A stretch of DNA of 35,890 nt from CAZFLD01 sp964519835. Its GTDB lineage: Bacteria; Spirochaetota; Spirochaetia; DSM-27196; CAZFLD01. The stretch lies in contig CAZFLD010000045.1 of NCBI GenBank assembly GCA_964519835.1, forward strand, positions 1 through 35,890. Reading direction: 5' to 3'. The position numbers were made by a program, and so were the translations under genes. The notes under the pieces were generated by a model. It saw only the letters and a program-made list of their open reading frames with translations. It was not told the DNA's origin and searched no databases. This document shows, in pieces, positions 16,499 through 25,578 of this stretch (the first letter of the stretch is position 1; each line of letters starts with the position of its first letter).

Positions 16499-17443
16499 AG
16501 TCCGAGTATATCCCTACGCACACACCTCCTGCATCCTGTCACAAACGCCCCCGACGGCGTAGCCGCCGTCAATTTCGAGAACAATAGTTACTCTGTTCGG
16601 TCCGCGCCATCGACCGTTCGGCCGTCTTTGTAGCCGCCGGCGCTTTGTCGCCGGATAGCTGCTTGGCCCAGAGCCACATTTCCGGCTGTCGCGTTGCCGA
16701 GCGATCGCTGCCGCTGGTCGAAGGCGGATTGGTCGAGCTCCGTCCAAAACACTTCAAGGCGTAGAGCGATCAGAAACGCGTACGACAGGACATCGGGCAC
16801 CGAAAGCGCACTGTCCGGCCGAGATACCCCGGACCTTCCCGGGCGCATCAGTTGTCGAGAAACCAATTCGTCTGCTACGCTCTGTCGACCGTCCCAGCGG
16901 AAAAGTGGACCCGCCGATCCCAATCACTACGATTGTGTATCGCGCAACGGAACGGGCCGAGACGGACTCTGCCTTTTGGCAGATCACCGGGGTATCAAAA
17001 GAATCGACCTGAGCACAGCCTTTGTACAGCCATATCAGGAAGTCGAAGTTGGCCCACAACCCCGTGCACCAAATAGGGCCGGCTCTCCAACTCCTGGCGT
17101 TGGCTTTGTGTGATTCAGCTCGCAAACACGTCAACGACTCGTGCGGGACGAAACAACTCCCGAGAAGGCGCATCCCTGCGTCTTCTGCTGTCGTGATCGA
17201 TGCTTTGTGCCAGACTAAAGCTCGGTACAAACGACACGGTTGAAGAGGTCGGCCGCTACACCGCAAAATGGCTCTCGATTCTTGTGGTCCAGACCGCCCG
17301 CCATTGCCGACGGCCGGTGACAAAGCCACCGAGCCAGAACCGCGTGTTCTCCGTGCGGAACGCCAAGGGGAGCACGGACGGTGGAGGTATAGGTTCCGAA
17401 ATGAAGCTGAACAATTTCGCGGCTTAACACCGCTTGGCATTTC
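16499..17443. other. Long gap with REP-like palindromes, no convincing gene
   Basis: About 950 bases. Several minus-strand frames are open, the longest 231 codons (16754-17449), but none has a start signal, membrane pattern or motif I recognise. A shorter minus-strand piece near 16.8 kb reads DVLSYAFLIALRLEVFWTEL and could be protein debris, possibly from a transposase. Composition shifts toward A/T in the right half, marking the edge of the sugar island. Confidence 0.45.
16553..16654. repeat. Pair of REP-like hairpins
   Basis: GACGGCG-TAGC-CGCCGTC at 16553-16570 and CCGGCG-CTTTGT-CGCCGG at 16637-16654 are both perfect inverted repeats and both contain or follow TAGCCGCCG. Two related GC-rich palindromes within 100 bases outside a gene are typical of REP-type elements. 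Their count elsewhere in the genome would settle it. Confidence 0.4.
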
Positions 17444-17458
17444 TACCATGGAATGTTA
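17444..17458. promoter_or_regulatory. ROK-repressor operator 1, before nagB
   Basis: TACCATGGAATGTTA, a one-mismatch match to TAACAT-N3-ATGTTA, which occurs twice more in this locus. It covers an upstream in-frame ATG (17453), one reason to start NagB at 17471. Confidence 0.65.
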
Positions 17459-17470
17459 AAAAGACTGGAC

Positions 17471-18232
17471 ATGGAGATTCAATGTTTCGACGACCCTAGA
17501 GAACTTGCGGTTTCAGCCGCCGCCTACGGCGCTGAGAGAATCCGCCGGGCTGTAGAAAGTCGTGGCGAGGCGACTATTGTGGTAGCAACGGGAAACAGCC
17601 AGATACGGGTCTTGGCAGAATTGGTGGATCGGACTGTGCCGTGGCATCTTGTTACGGCGTTTCATCTCGATGAGTACGTAGGCCTTCCGGTTTCACATCG
17701 CGCAAGCTTCCGGGCCTACCTTCGCAACCGTTTTGTTTCCAAGGTCCCCAGGCTGCAGCAATTCCATGAGATAGATGGTGAGGCCGATCCGTCTGTCGAA
17801 TGCCGTAGGCTAGGCCGGCTCATCGACATGCGGCGAATCGATGTGCTTTTTGCAGGCATAGGAGAGAATGGCCACCTAGCGTTCAACGATCCGCCGGGGG
17901 ACTTTGAGACGCGGGACGCCTATATCGTCGTCAACCTGGATGAGGCGTGCCGGATGCAGCAAGTAGGGGAGGGGTGGTTCGACTCAGTTCGCGACGTTCC
18001 GCGCCAGGCAATCTCTATGAGCATCAGCCGCATCATGGATGCCGCGTGCATCGTGGCATCCGTTCCGGACCTCCGAAAGGCGCAGGCGGTAAAACAGACG
18101 ATTGAAGGGCCGATTGGTCCCGAGTGCCCCGCCTCAATCCTACGTCGCCATCGTGACTGTCGACTGTTGTTGGATCGAGACTCGGCATCTCTTACGTCTA
18201 TCCTACCAACGCGCGGTCAAGAGGCCACGTAG
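17471..18232 (+). CDS. nagB: Glucosamine-6-phosphate deaminase-like protein
   Basis: 253 residues from the ATG at 17471; MEIQCFDDPRELAVSAA aligns with the usual family N-terminus. The fold catalyses isomerisation and deamination of glucosamine-6-phosphate to fructose-6-phosphate plus ammonia. Motifs: ATGNSQ (phosphate loop, 39-44), HLDEYVGL with Asp67 as the proton-shuttling acid, and GIGENGHLAFND with His135. Compared with E. coli NagB, the Asp of the second motif is Asn133, as in many homologues, and the Glu of NEP is Asp140. That may mark a subfamily with a different aminosugar phosphate. The 3' end overlaps the convergent ROK gene by 30 bases. An operator lies just upstream. Confidence 0.85.
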   Translation: MEIQCFDDPRELAVSAAAYGAERIRRAVESRGEATIVVATGNSQIRVLAELVDRTVPWHLVTAFHLDEYVGLPVSHRASFRAYLRNRFVSKVPRLQQFHEIDGEADPSVECRRLGRLIDMRRIDVLFAGIGENGHLAFNDPPGDFETRDAYIVVNLDEACRMQQVGEGWFDSVRDVPRQAISMSISRIMDAACIVASVPDLRKAQAVKQTIEGPIGPECPASILRRHRDCRLLLDRDSASLTSILPTRGQEAT

Positions 18233-19477
18233 AGCCTCGCGAAACAGCGGCACAACACTGCCCGTAACGCTTCCTTCAAAACGGTCCGCGACGACCACGA
18301 GATCAGGCTTCGATCCCGGTATTGAGGGGATCTGGCGTGCGGTTTCGTGGCGAACTCTCTGCAGGATTGACTGGTTTCGAAAGAATGGGCCGAATACCAG
18401 GAAATGGTCCGGAAAAAAAACAGTGTACAACTGCGCCAGGATTCGCGACACTAGCGTCTCCGCGACCACAAGCTCGTTACCACCGTCGGGATCGTTTTCC
18501 GCAAGATAGTGGCCGAACTCGTGCTCGTCTTCCGGGCAATCAGCGAAGGTTTCGCGTAGACTCGGAAGCAATGCCCACATCGCAGCAACCGTTTCGACGC
18601 AACCACGGGAACCGCACGGGCAGGCCCGGTCATTTGCTTCTTTGGCGCGCCAGTGGCCGATCTCAAGGAACGCTCCATGGGTTGATTGAAGGACAACACC
18701 ATCATGTGAGTATGATGCGCCGATGCCAAAACCCCAATGGAACAGAAGCGTTCCGCCGGTGGCGAATGCCGGTCTCTCGAGGATAAGATGATCCAATTCT
18801 GCATCCGGGAATCGTGTAAGGAGGACCGCCAATCCGGTGGCCTTCTCGATAAGTTCGATGTTCAATTTCCGAATCCGTGGCCATCGTGAATTGTAGAGCC
18901 AGCGTCGGCGATTTCTGTCGACGAATCCGGGAAGCGATAGGCTGAGTCCGGTAATCTCACAACCAGCTGGGGCCAGCGATTTGAGCTCCGAGACCTGGCG
19001 TGCCAGCAATGTGACAAAATGCTGATTCGTGCACGATTCCGGGATGTGGATCGTTTTCGCCATCAGCACCGTGTGCTGCAAGTTCACCAGAACGACGCGT
19101 ACCTCCCGCGACACAACGTAAATAGCTATGGCTACCAAACGACTCGGAGACAGCTCCAGCCCGATCTGCGGCCTGCCTTTGCCGGCGGGGCTACGGTCGG
19201 TGCGTTCGAGCACAAGTCCATCGTTCAGTAGCTCCTGCGCGACGTCGGACACGGTCGACGGCCTGCACGAGAGTACATCTGAGATTCCTTTGCGTGATAC
19301 CCCTGGATTCTCGACAATTGTCGACAGGATCACCGCCTTTTCGGCGTCTTTGATACGATGCGTTTCGTTATTGTGGATCTGGCGAATAAAAGCCCCGCTG
19401 GTCGACACGGCAATGTCTTTATAGAGGCTCCGCTTTGGCAGGTCAATAACGGCCCATTGGATAGCATTTACAAACAT
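18203..19477 (-). CDS. ROK-family transcriptional repressor (NagC/XylR type)
   Basis: Up to 424 residues. A winged helix-turn-helix (about 45-92: AVILSTIVENPGVSRKGISD, then STVSDVAQELLNDGLV) precedes a ROK sugar-binding domain with GLSLPGFVD (177-187), GHW (274-276) and the zinc motif CPCGSRGC (286-293). The ATP-binding motif of ROK kinases is not conserved, as expected for a regulator. It should sense an aminosugar or its phosphate. The annotated ATG at 19477 lies inside an operator site; a later GTG is possible (near residue 24). It is divergent from nagA with only 11 bases between starts, which fits autoregulation. Confidence 0.9.
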   Translation of the reverse strand: MFVNAIQWAVIDLPKRSLYKDIAVSTSGAFIRQIHNNETHRIKDAEKAVILSTIVENPGVSRKGISDVLSCRPSTVSDVAQELLNDGLVLERTDRSPAGKGRPQIGLELSPSRLVAIAIYVVSREVRVVLVNLQHTVLMAKTIHIPESCTNQHFVTLLARQVSELKSLAPAGCEITGLSLSLPGFVDRNRRRWLYNSRWPRIRKLNIELIEKATGLAVLLTRFPDAELDHLILERPAFATGGTLLFHWGFGIGASYSHDGVVLQSTHGAFLEIGHWRAKEANDRACPCGSRGCVETVAAMWALLPSLRETFADCPEDEHEFGHYLAENDPDGGNELVVAETLVSRILAQLYTVFFPDHFLVFGPFFRNQSILQRVRHETARQIPSIPGSKPDLVVVADRFEGSVTGSVVPLFREALRGLLTARW

Positions 19478-19486
19478 ATCATGTTA
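19472..19486. promoter_or_regulatory. ROK-repressor operator 2, between the repressor gene and nagA
   Basis: AAACATATCATGTTA, one mismatch from TAACAT-N3-ATGTTA. It overlaps the annotated start of the repressor gene and ends 2 bases before the nagA start, so a bound repressor would block both. Confidence 0.7.
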
Positions 19487-19488
19487 CT

Positions 19489-20514
19489 ATGTCTGGAATC
19501 ATGTATGGCTCTGAGGCGCGGGAGCTGCCCGGATTTGTCGACCTGCAAGTAAACGGTCATATTGGGGTTGACTTTTCTTCAGAAGAGCTCGATGAGGACG
19601 GCTTTGTTGCTGCCTGCCGGGATCTTCGAATGCGCGGAACCGTAGTTTTTCTGGTTACGTTCGTCTCTATACCCATCCGGCTTCTAGAACGTAATGCCGC
19701 GATTGTTCTCAAGGCGTGTCGCATCCCTGAAATCCGCGATGTATGTTTTGGTTTTCATGTCGAAGGGCCGTTTCTTGATCCGGCCGAGGGATCACGCGGT
19801 GCCCACCTAGCCGAGAACATTCGGCCACCAGACCCGGAGCTGTGGGACAGAATTCATCGGGCCTGCAAAGGAAAATTGCGAATACTTACTGTTGCGGCCG
19901 GCCAACCTGGGATAGAGGAAGTCATCGCGCAGGCCTCCAACGAGGCCGTTGTGGTGGCTCTGGGACACCATAATGCTTCCGCCGACGCCATCTCCGCAGC
20001 GGTGGACGCCGGAGCAACGCTCCATACGCACCTTGGAAACGGTATTCCAAACCTTCTCGATCGAACAAACAACGCACTGTACCACACGATGGTGGAGGAC
20101 AGGCTTATGGCAAGTGTCATCACTGATGGTCACCACCTGCCGGAGTCGTTTGTCCGAGCCGTTTGGCGGACAAAAGGCCCGGAGCGTCTGATAGTGGTGA
20201 GTGACCAATCCTCGATCGCGGGACTTCCCCCAGGAGATTATCGTACTCTTGGCAACCACGCCCGCCTCGAGCCGGACGGAAGGCTTCACAATCCTGATGC
20301 CGAACACCTTGTGGGATCAGCGACAACGCTGGCGGAGTGTATCGCACATCTCGCCGGTCTCCGCCTTGCATGCGTCGACGATCTTGTGGCCGTTGGATAC
20401 TCCAATCCGTTGCGTCTTCTTGGCGCGGACCTGACTGGCCACGACCATCTCAACCATCGGGGGCCGGGGCGTATCCGCTTGACAGAAGAAACCGTCGAGG
20501 TATTGTCGGAGTGA
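19489..20514 (+). CDS. nagA: N-acetylglucosamine-6-phosphate deacetylase, short form
   Basis: 341 residues. Amidohydrolase barrel that removes acetate from N-acetylglucosamine-6-phosphate. Expected residues are all present: Glu92 in HVEGPFLDP, His160 in GHHNAS, His181 in HTHLGNGIP, His215/216 in ITDGHHLP, and catalytic Asp239 in VVSDQSSIAG. The usual N-terminal beta-sandwich half is missing; the protein begins at PGFVDLQVNG. I know this as a recognised short clade rather than a truncation. Start at 19489 or the Met at 19501. It overlaps the next gene by 4 bases (GTGA), so it heads an operon with the glycosidase. Confidence 0.88.
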   Translation: MSGIMYGSEARELPGFVDLQVNGHIGVDFSSEELDEDGFVAACRDLRMRGTVVFLVTFVSIPIRLLERNAAIVLKACRIPEIRDVCFGFHVEGPFLDPAEGSRGAHLAENIRPPDPELWDRIHRACKGKLRILTVAAGQPGIEEVIAQASNEAVVVALGHHNASADAISAAVDAGATLHTHLGNGIPNLLDRTNNALYHTMVEDRLMASVITDGHHLPESFVRAVWRTKGPERLIVVSDQSSIAGLPPGDYRTLGNHARLEPDGRLHNPDAEHLVGSATTLAECIAHLAGLRLACVDDLVAVGYSNPLRLLGADLTGHDHLNHRGPGRIRLTEETVEVLSE

Positions 20515-22169
20515 GCCACATCACCTTACCTAGAATGGACCAAGGATTGCTGGAAATCTGGGGCGGTGGTCAGCTTTTTGCCTTTTCAGGTCTGGACGGT
20601 GAGACCGACTTCGACAATGGGATTATCGGTCGCATAGGGTTCCGCGGAACTTGTCTCGAGATTGTGCTCCCAGATCGTCTCACGGTTTTTATTGACGAGG
20701 CACCGCCACGACGCGCCCAACTAACCGGTGACGTTTTTTTTGTTCTGACAGGCGCTGGGGAAACCATTGGTGCGTTCGTAGATGCTCGGACACTCGTCAT
20801 TGACGGTCCGTGCCGGATCGATTCTCGATCGGACCTGCTTACGGTGAATCATTTCAGAGATCGAACCGTAATCAGCTCGAAACGCTGGGCGGTCGCTGCC
20901 CAATGGTCGCCTTCGGCGGCTCTTGGAAACGTTGAGGACGTCGGCATGGCGGAGATTTGGGAGCGACGAACTGCGTGGCTGCGTAACACTCAGGCGAAGT
21001 ACCCAAAGGCTCGGCCAACCAGCCAGGTTCTCGCCAAGGCACTGTCGCAGGTCAAAACAATGGTGTGCTCATCACAGGGCATTATCGCTCATCGGTGGAC
21101 AACGCCGGACCGGTGGCCGCATCGGCAAATGTGGCTTTGGGATAGCGCGTTCCACGCGATCGGGCTTCGGCACGTCGACCCCGGCCTTGCCCGCGACGCA
21201 ATTTCGTCGATGCTCGACGTCCAGGCGCCTGATGGCCAACTCCCGCTTATGGCGAGCCCCCACGAAGCGCTATACGACTTCACCCAGCCGCCGCTTCTCT
21301 CGTTTGCGGCCAAACTGGTGGCGGAGTTCGCCCCAAATCCACGGTGGTTGGAGGCGGTATTTGACCCACTTGAGCGGTATGTTGAGTGGGACCTTGCCCA
21401 CAGAATCGACGAAGTGACCGGATTTCCGGCGTGGGCCGTTACCGACGACCCGATACAACGATCCGGCGAGAGCGGCATGGATAACTCGCCTCGGTTCGAC
21501 GAGGGCCGCCGGGTCGGTGCTGTGGACTTGGCCTCCTTTTTGGCTATCGAATGCGAGGCGTTGGCGTGGATTGCGGGGGCGATCGGAGCCCGCGACCGGC
21601 AGACCGTGTGGCAAGGGCGTCGTGAAAACCTGATCAGAACAGTCAACAGCACATTCTGGGATTCCAGACGAGGTTTTTTTTTCGATAGGTACCTGGACAC
21701 CGGGGATATGCTGGACGTGATGTGTTGTAGCGGCCTGTACCCCTTGACCGCAGGCGCCGCGAGCGCAGATCAGGCCCGGGCCCTTGTAGCTTCGTTGGAG
21801 GACCCGACTCGATTCAGAACTGCGCTGTCGGTGCCTACGATAGCCGCTGCCGACACAGACAATTACTCGCCGGATATGTGGCGTGGCCCGGTGTGGGTGA
21901 ACGTCAACTGGCTTGTAGCGTACGGAGCCGCGCGATACGGCTATCACGATCTAGCCAAGCGGATTCGACAGGAGACGACACAAGAGGTCGAGCGGATGTA
22001 TCTCCGATACGGCACTCTCTTCGAGTTTTACGACGATCGACGCAATGTGGATCCGCCTCGACTTCTCCGCAAAGGAGCCTGTGATCCAGGCCGCAGTCCG
22101 TACCGGCAGGTGTTCCACGACTACGGATGGACAGCCTGCCTGTACCTCGACATGGTGCTCACAGAGTAA
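20511..22169 (+). CDS. GH63-like (alpha/alpha)6-barrel glycosidase
   Basis: 552 residues from a GTG that overlaps the nagA stop as GTGA; an ATG at 20535 is an alternative. A ~150-residue N-terminal beta-rich domain is followed by a helical barrel with the family's signatures: HRQMWLWDSAFHAIGLRHVD (Asp211, likely general acid), SGESGMDNSPRFD (319-330), MWRGPVWVNVNWL (457-468) and GTLFEFYDD (Glu505, likely base). These match GH63 and related trehalase/mannosylglycerate-hydrolase enzymes. No signal peptide, so it acts in the cytoplasm on imported oligosaccharide. The exact linkage cannot be read from sequence. Confidence 0.85.
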   Translation: MSHITLPRMDQGLLEIWGGGQLFAFSGLDGETDFDNGIIGRIGFRGTCLEIVLPDRLTVFIDEAPPRRAQLTGDVFFVLTGAGETIGAFVDARTLVIDGPCRIDSRSDLLTVNHFRDRTVISSKRWAVAAQWSPSAALGNVEDVGMAEIWERRTAWLRNTQAKYPKARPTSQVLAKALSQVKTMVCSSQGIIAHRWTTPDRWPHRQMWLWDSAFHAIGLRHVDPGLARDAISSMLDVQAPDGQLPLMASPHEALYDFTQPPLLSFAAKLVAEFAPNPRWLEAVFDPLERYVEWDLAHRIDEVTGFPAWAVTDDPIQRSGESGMDNSPRFDEGRRVGAVDLASFLAIECEALAWIAGAIGARDRQTVWQGRRENLIRTVNSTFWDSRRGFFFDRYLDTGDMLDVMCCSGLYPLTAGAASADQARALVASLEDPTRFRTALSVPTIAAADTDNYSPDMWRGPVWVNVNWLVAYGAARYGYHDLAKRIRQETTQEVERMYLRYGTLFEFYDDRRNVDPPRLLRKGACDPGRSPYRQVFHDYGWTACLYLDMVLTE

Positions 22170-22207
22170 CTGCGTAGGGAGCAAGCGAGTTTGTTCCGCC
22201 AATAGAA

Positions 22208-22235
22208 AGGGCTGCCTGTTAGCCTGGGCAGCCCT
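22208..22235. terminator. Bidirectional terminator-like hairpin
   Basis: A 9-bp perfect stem (AGGGCTGCC with its complement) around a 10-base loop lies between the convergent glycosidase and binding-protein genes. No long T run follows on either strand. Confidence 0.65.
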
Positions 22236-22257
22236 CCGCCATTAAGAATAGCTCCTA

Positions 22258-23706
22258 CTATCCGTTGATTTGTTCCAACATTTGATCCCCGTCGATACTC
22301 CGCCAAAAGGCCTGCCATTCCGCCATGCCGTCGGCAACCGTCATCGCTCCGATAATCATCTGAATGGCAAGTTCCTGTCGCTTGTCGCTCATGGCGGTTC
22401 GTTGCCGATCGTAGATTTCGGATTTCCCCACCGTCACGCGGTGATACGGTCCCTTGGCAGCGATTCCGTTTTGGTAAACCTCGAACTGGGCCTCCGCTAG
22501 CTGCTCCGCCCGAGCGCCAAAACTGAACGGCATGTCGACCTCGAACGGGGCCCGCACGAAGTTGAATACATTGATGGCGTAGCCTGAATCAGCAGCCACC
22601 TGTGTCGGTGTGGCTTCGCCCGCGGCGTTCACTGTGTAATGGACACCTTCCACACCTGAGTAGCGCGCAACGTAGCCTTCACTCGTGTTGAACCATTCCA
22701 CAATGTCCAGCGCAGCATCCGGGTAGTCCGTTTGCGACGAGATGCCGTAGGCTCCATCGATTCCCCAGTCGGTTGTGTAGCCGGGGCCCCCGGGACCCGC
22801 GAGCCGGTAGACCGGTACGATCAACGCTCCAGGGTTGTTTTTCTCCGTCTCAATTTGGTAAGTGGTGTAGAAAATGTCCCAATAGACCGACCCAGCGGAT
22901 TGTCCGGAGTACAGCTTTTCTCGCATCGTAGAAGTGCCGTTTGTCACAAACTCCTCGTCAAGTAGCCCTTCGACGTACAACTGATTCAGCCACGTCAGCG
23001 CGGCGCGCATCTCCGGGGTATCGAATCCGTCGGAAAAGTGCCCCATCGAATCCTCTACAATGTCGTCGTACGCACCGAAACTGCTTAGGAAGTACCGAAA
23101 GTAGGACATAAATCTAGCGTTGGAGAGCGGGATTATGTCGTAGACCTCCTTGAGCGTGACTGCGGCATCGTAGAACTCGTCGATGGTCGTCGGAACATCG
23201 AGACCCTGCGCCTCCAGGAGGTCTCCGCGCATAAACAACAGTAGCAGGTTGTTGCGTCCGTCAGGGATCGCGTATGTGCTACCGTTCACAACCGCGACGT
23301 TGCCGTAGATATCGCCGTAGATACCGTTCAGGACGTCCCGATCCTCCAAGAGGTTGTCGAGTGCCAACAGATATCCGCGCTGAGCAAACACAGGAACGTT
23401 GTCCATTGCGGCGTAAATGTTGAACAGGTCCGGAAGATCGCCTGAGGCCAGCATAACGCTCAATCGCTGGGAATAGTCGCTGTGTGGCGGCGCGATCATT
23501 TCGATCTGCGTGTTCGTGGCCTGCTCCATCAATTCCACGAACGCAGCCTGAAGACTCGGATCCGTAGATCCACCCCATAGCTGCTGGGCCATGGAGAATC
23601 GAATTGGCGCCGGTGCGTCCGGCTCTTGTTGAACTCCCCGGGCCCACACTCCAACGAGCACGCCGAGAATCAACAGCACTGTCAAGGTGACACGTCGTAT
23701 TTGCAT
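22258..23706 (-). CDS. Extracellular solute-binding protein of a sugar ABC importer
   Basis: 482 residues with a Sec signal peptide (residues 1-22, ending VGVWA) and no lipobox cysteine, so it is a free periplasmic protein. Family features: SDYSQRLSVMLASGDLPDLF near residue 78, DYPDAALDIVEWFNTSEGY, and C-terminal FWRSIDGDQMLEQ. It resembles the LplA-type binding proteins for oligosaccharides or glycan fragments. GGAGGT is placed well upstream of the ATG. It is the third gene of a minus-strand operon with two permeases; ligand unknown but the context suggests an aminosugar oligosaccharide. Confidence 0.9.
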   Translation of the reverse strand: MQIRRVTLTVLLILGVLVGVWARGVQQEPDAPAPIRFSMAQQLWGGSTDPSLQAAFVELMEQATNTQIEMIAPPHSDYSQRLSVMLASGDLPDLFNIYAAMDNVPVFAQRGYLLALDNLLEDRDVLNGIYGDIYGNVAVVNGSTYAIPDGRNNLLLLFMRGDLLEAQGLDVPTTIDEFYDAAVTLKEVYDIIPLSNARFMSYFRYFLSSFGAYDDIVEDSMGHFSDGFDTPEMRAALTWLNQLYVEGLLDEEFVTNGTSTMREKLYSGQSAGSVYWDIFYTTYQIETEKNNPGALIVPVYRLAGPGGPGYTTDWGIDGAYGISSQTDYPDAALDIVEWFNTSEGYVARYSGVEGVHYTVNAAGEATPTQVAADSGYAINVFNFVRAPFEVDMPFSFGARAEQLAEAQFEVYQNGIAAKGPYHRVTVGKSEIYDRQRTAMSDKRQELAIQMIIGAMTVADGMAEWQAFWRSIDGDQMLEQING

Positions 23707-23766
23707 GTCCTACCTCCCTAGGGTTGTTAGCGAGTCCACGAACCATCGTTCGTGAACGTCCGATTC

Positions 23767-24639
23767 CTATCCCTTGATCGACCCGAGCATTAGGCCACTT
23801 ACGAAGTGGCGCTGGATCCACGGGTAGACAAGAACGATGGGCACCATGGCCATCACCATTACGGCCATTTTGAAGTTGTTGTAGACGTGTTCTGTTCCGG
23901 TGGTGATGGATTCCGACTCAAAAATGAGTTGTCGGAGAAGAACTTGCAGCGTGTATTTGGCGGAGCTGTTGATAAACATCACCACCTCGAGATATCGATT
24001 CCAGTAGTGAACACTATAAAAGAGGCTAATCGCCGCAATGATCGGAACCGATACGGGAACAACAATGGAGACTAGTATTTGAAGCTCGTTGCATCCGTCG
24101 ATTCGCCCGGAGTCGAGCAGGCTGGTTGGCACGCTTGCCATGTAGTTTTTTAAAAGAATGAGCTCGTAAGTGGAAATGGCCACGGGCACAATAAGAGCTG
24201 CGTAGGAGTCGAGCAGCCCGAGGTGTCTCACGACCATATAAAACGGGATAATCCCGCCCTCGAACAGCATCGTGAGGATAATTAACTTGAGAACTAGCGA
24301 TCGTCCCAGCAGATCCGGTTGTGCCAACGCATACGAGGCAGGGATGCAAACAGCCATGGAAACGGCGGTTCCGATGACCGTAATTGCTATCGAGCGAACA
24401 AATGCGGAAAGGTAGCCTCCCCGGACAATCGACAAGTAGTATTCTAGATAAATGGTGCGCGGGATAAGGACGTAGCCCGTGCCGACCACCTCCCGATCCG
24501 ATGCGAGTGAGGTAACCACGACCATCCAGACAGGCACAAGGATCACCAGGACCAGCGCGCCGAGGACCATGACGTTGCCGGCGAGAAAGACCGCGCGTCC
24601 GGGACCGATGGACCCCCGGCGGCGAATGCTCGATGTCAC
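23767..24639 (-). CDS. Sugar ABC importer permease, LplC/MalG type
   Basis: 290 residues with six membrane helices. The cytoplasmic EAA loop that contacts the ATPase is SLLDSGRIDGCNELQILVSI, with the conserved Gly after Asp, followed by VVPVSVPIIAAISLFY. The C-terminus VSGLMLGSIKG is typical. The start overlaps the upstream permease stop by 4 bases (ATGA). It pairs with the next gene to form the membrane channel. No ATPase gene is present in the window. Confidence 0.92.
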   Translation of the reverse strand: MTSSIRRRGSIGPGRAVFLAGNVMVLGALVLVILVPVWMVVVTSLASDREVVGTGYVLIPRTIYLEYYLSIVRGGYLSAFVRSIAITVIGTAVSMAVCIPASYALAQPDLLGRSLVLKLIILTMLFEGGIIPFYMVVRHLGLLDSYAALIVPVAISTYELILLKNYMASVPTSLLDSGRIDGCNELQILVSIVVPVSVPIIAAISLFYSVHYWNRYLEVVMFINSSAKYTLQVLLRQLIFESESITTGTEHVYNNFKMAVMVMAMVPIVLVYPWIQRHFVSGLMLGSIKG

Positions 24640-25568
24640 AATATGGTCTCCCCGAGAGCCCGTTTGCTTGCGGAGTTCAGTCCAAAGACAAGAACAAAGC
24701 TGACGATCGACGTAAAGAGCCCGATAGCCGTTGCATACCCGATATCGCCATTGAGTAGCCCGACGTTAAAGGCGTAGGTTTGAAGCACTTCGCTTACCGG
24801 CTTGACGGCATCGTTGTACATAACGATGACCTGCTCGAATATTTTCAATATGCCGGCGAGGGTAAGCAAAAGGACGGTCGCTATCGTGCTGCGCAGAGAC
24901 GGCAACGTGATGTACCAGGTCTGCGCCAAGCGGCCGGCGCCGTCGACGACGGCAGAATCGTAGAGCTGCGGATCAATCGTAGCCAACGTTGCCACATAGA
25001 TGACGGTGCTATAGCCGACGTCTCGCCAGATATGGGTCCCGACCAAGACACCGCGAAACCACCGTACGTTGGCCATAAAAAACACCGGCTCGAGGCCAAG
25101 GGCGCGCAGCACGTTGTTGACGATTCCGGTGGACGGCGAAAGCGCAAGAGAGAAAAGTCCACCGACAACAACCCAAGAGAAGAAGTGCGGCATGTAGACC
25201 ATGAACTGGACCAACCGTTTGATTCGGGCTTTTCGAATCTCGTTCATCATCAATGCGAGGATGATCGGAAGCGGAAAGAAGGCGGCAAGATTATAAAAAC
25301 TGATAATCAGCGTGTTGAACAACACGCGGCTGAAGTCTCGGGAAGTGAACAGCCGCGCGAAATTATCAAAGCCTACGAATGAAACGTTGAGGCGGTACCC
25401 GAAGTCTGTAAACGAGTACGCTATGCCCACCATCGGTAGGTATCGAAAAATGAGGTACCATACGATTGCCGGCGCGAGCAATAGATATAGCGCGCGTTGC
25501 CGAGGAGTAAACCGCCGTCGTAGCGAGGCGACATGCGGCGCGTGTGAACGTCCCACATTACTCCCCAC
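24636..25568 (-). CDS. Sugar ABC importer permease, LplB/MalF type
   Basis: 310 residues, six helices, beginning with a basic segment and LYLLLAPAIVWYLIFRYLPM. The EAA loop is SAVVDGAGRLAQTWYITLPS. It is the first gene of the minus-strand transporter operon (permease, permease, binding protein). An operator site lies 11-25 bases upstream of its start, close to where the ribosome-binding site and promoter should be. Divergent from the large glycosidase gene at 25643. Confidence 0.92.
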   Translation of the reverse strand: MGSNVGRSHAPHVASLRRRFTPRQRALYLLLAPAIVWYLIFRYLPMVGIAYSFTDFGYRLNVSFVGFDNFARLFTSRDFSRVLFNTLIISFYNLAAFFPLPIILALMMNEIRKARIKRLVQFMVYMPHFFSWVVVGGLFSLALSPSTGIVNNVLRALGLEPVFFMANVRWFRGVLVGTHIWRDVGYSTVIYVATLATIDPQLYDSAVVDGAGRLAQTWYITLPSLRSTIATVLLLTLAGILKIFEQVIVMYNDAVKPVSEVLQTYAFNVGLLNGDIGYATAIGLFTSIVSFVLVFGLNSASKRALGETIL

Positions 25569-25578
25569 AACAATTTAA

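Noticed and set aside
16754..17449. 231-codon minus-strand frame in the long gap
   Set aside because: No start signal, no recognisable motif, and Cys/Arg/Ser-rich translation. Cannot be supported as a gene.
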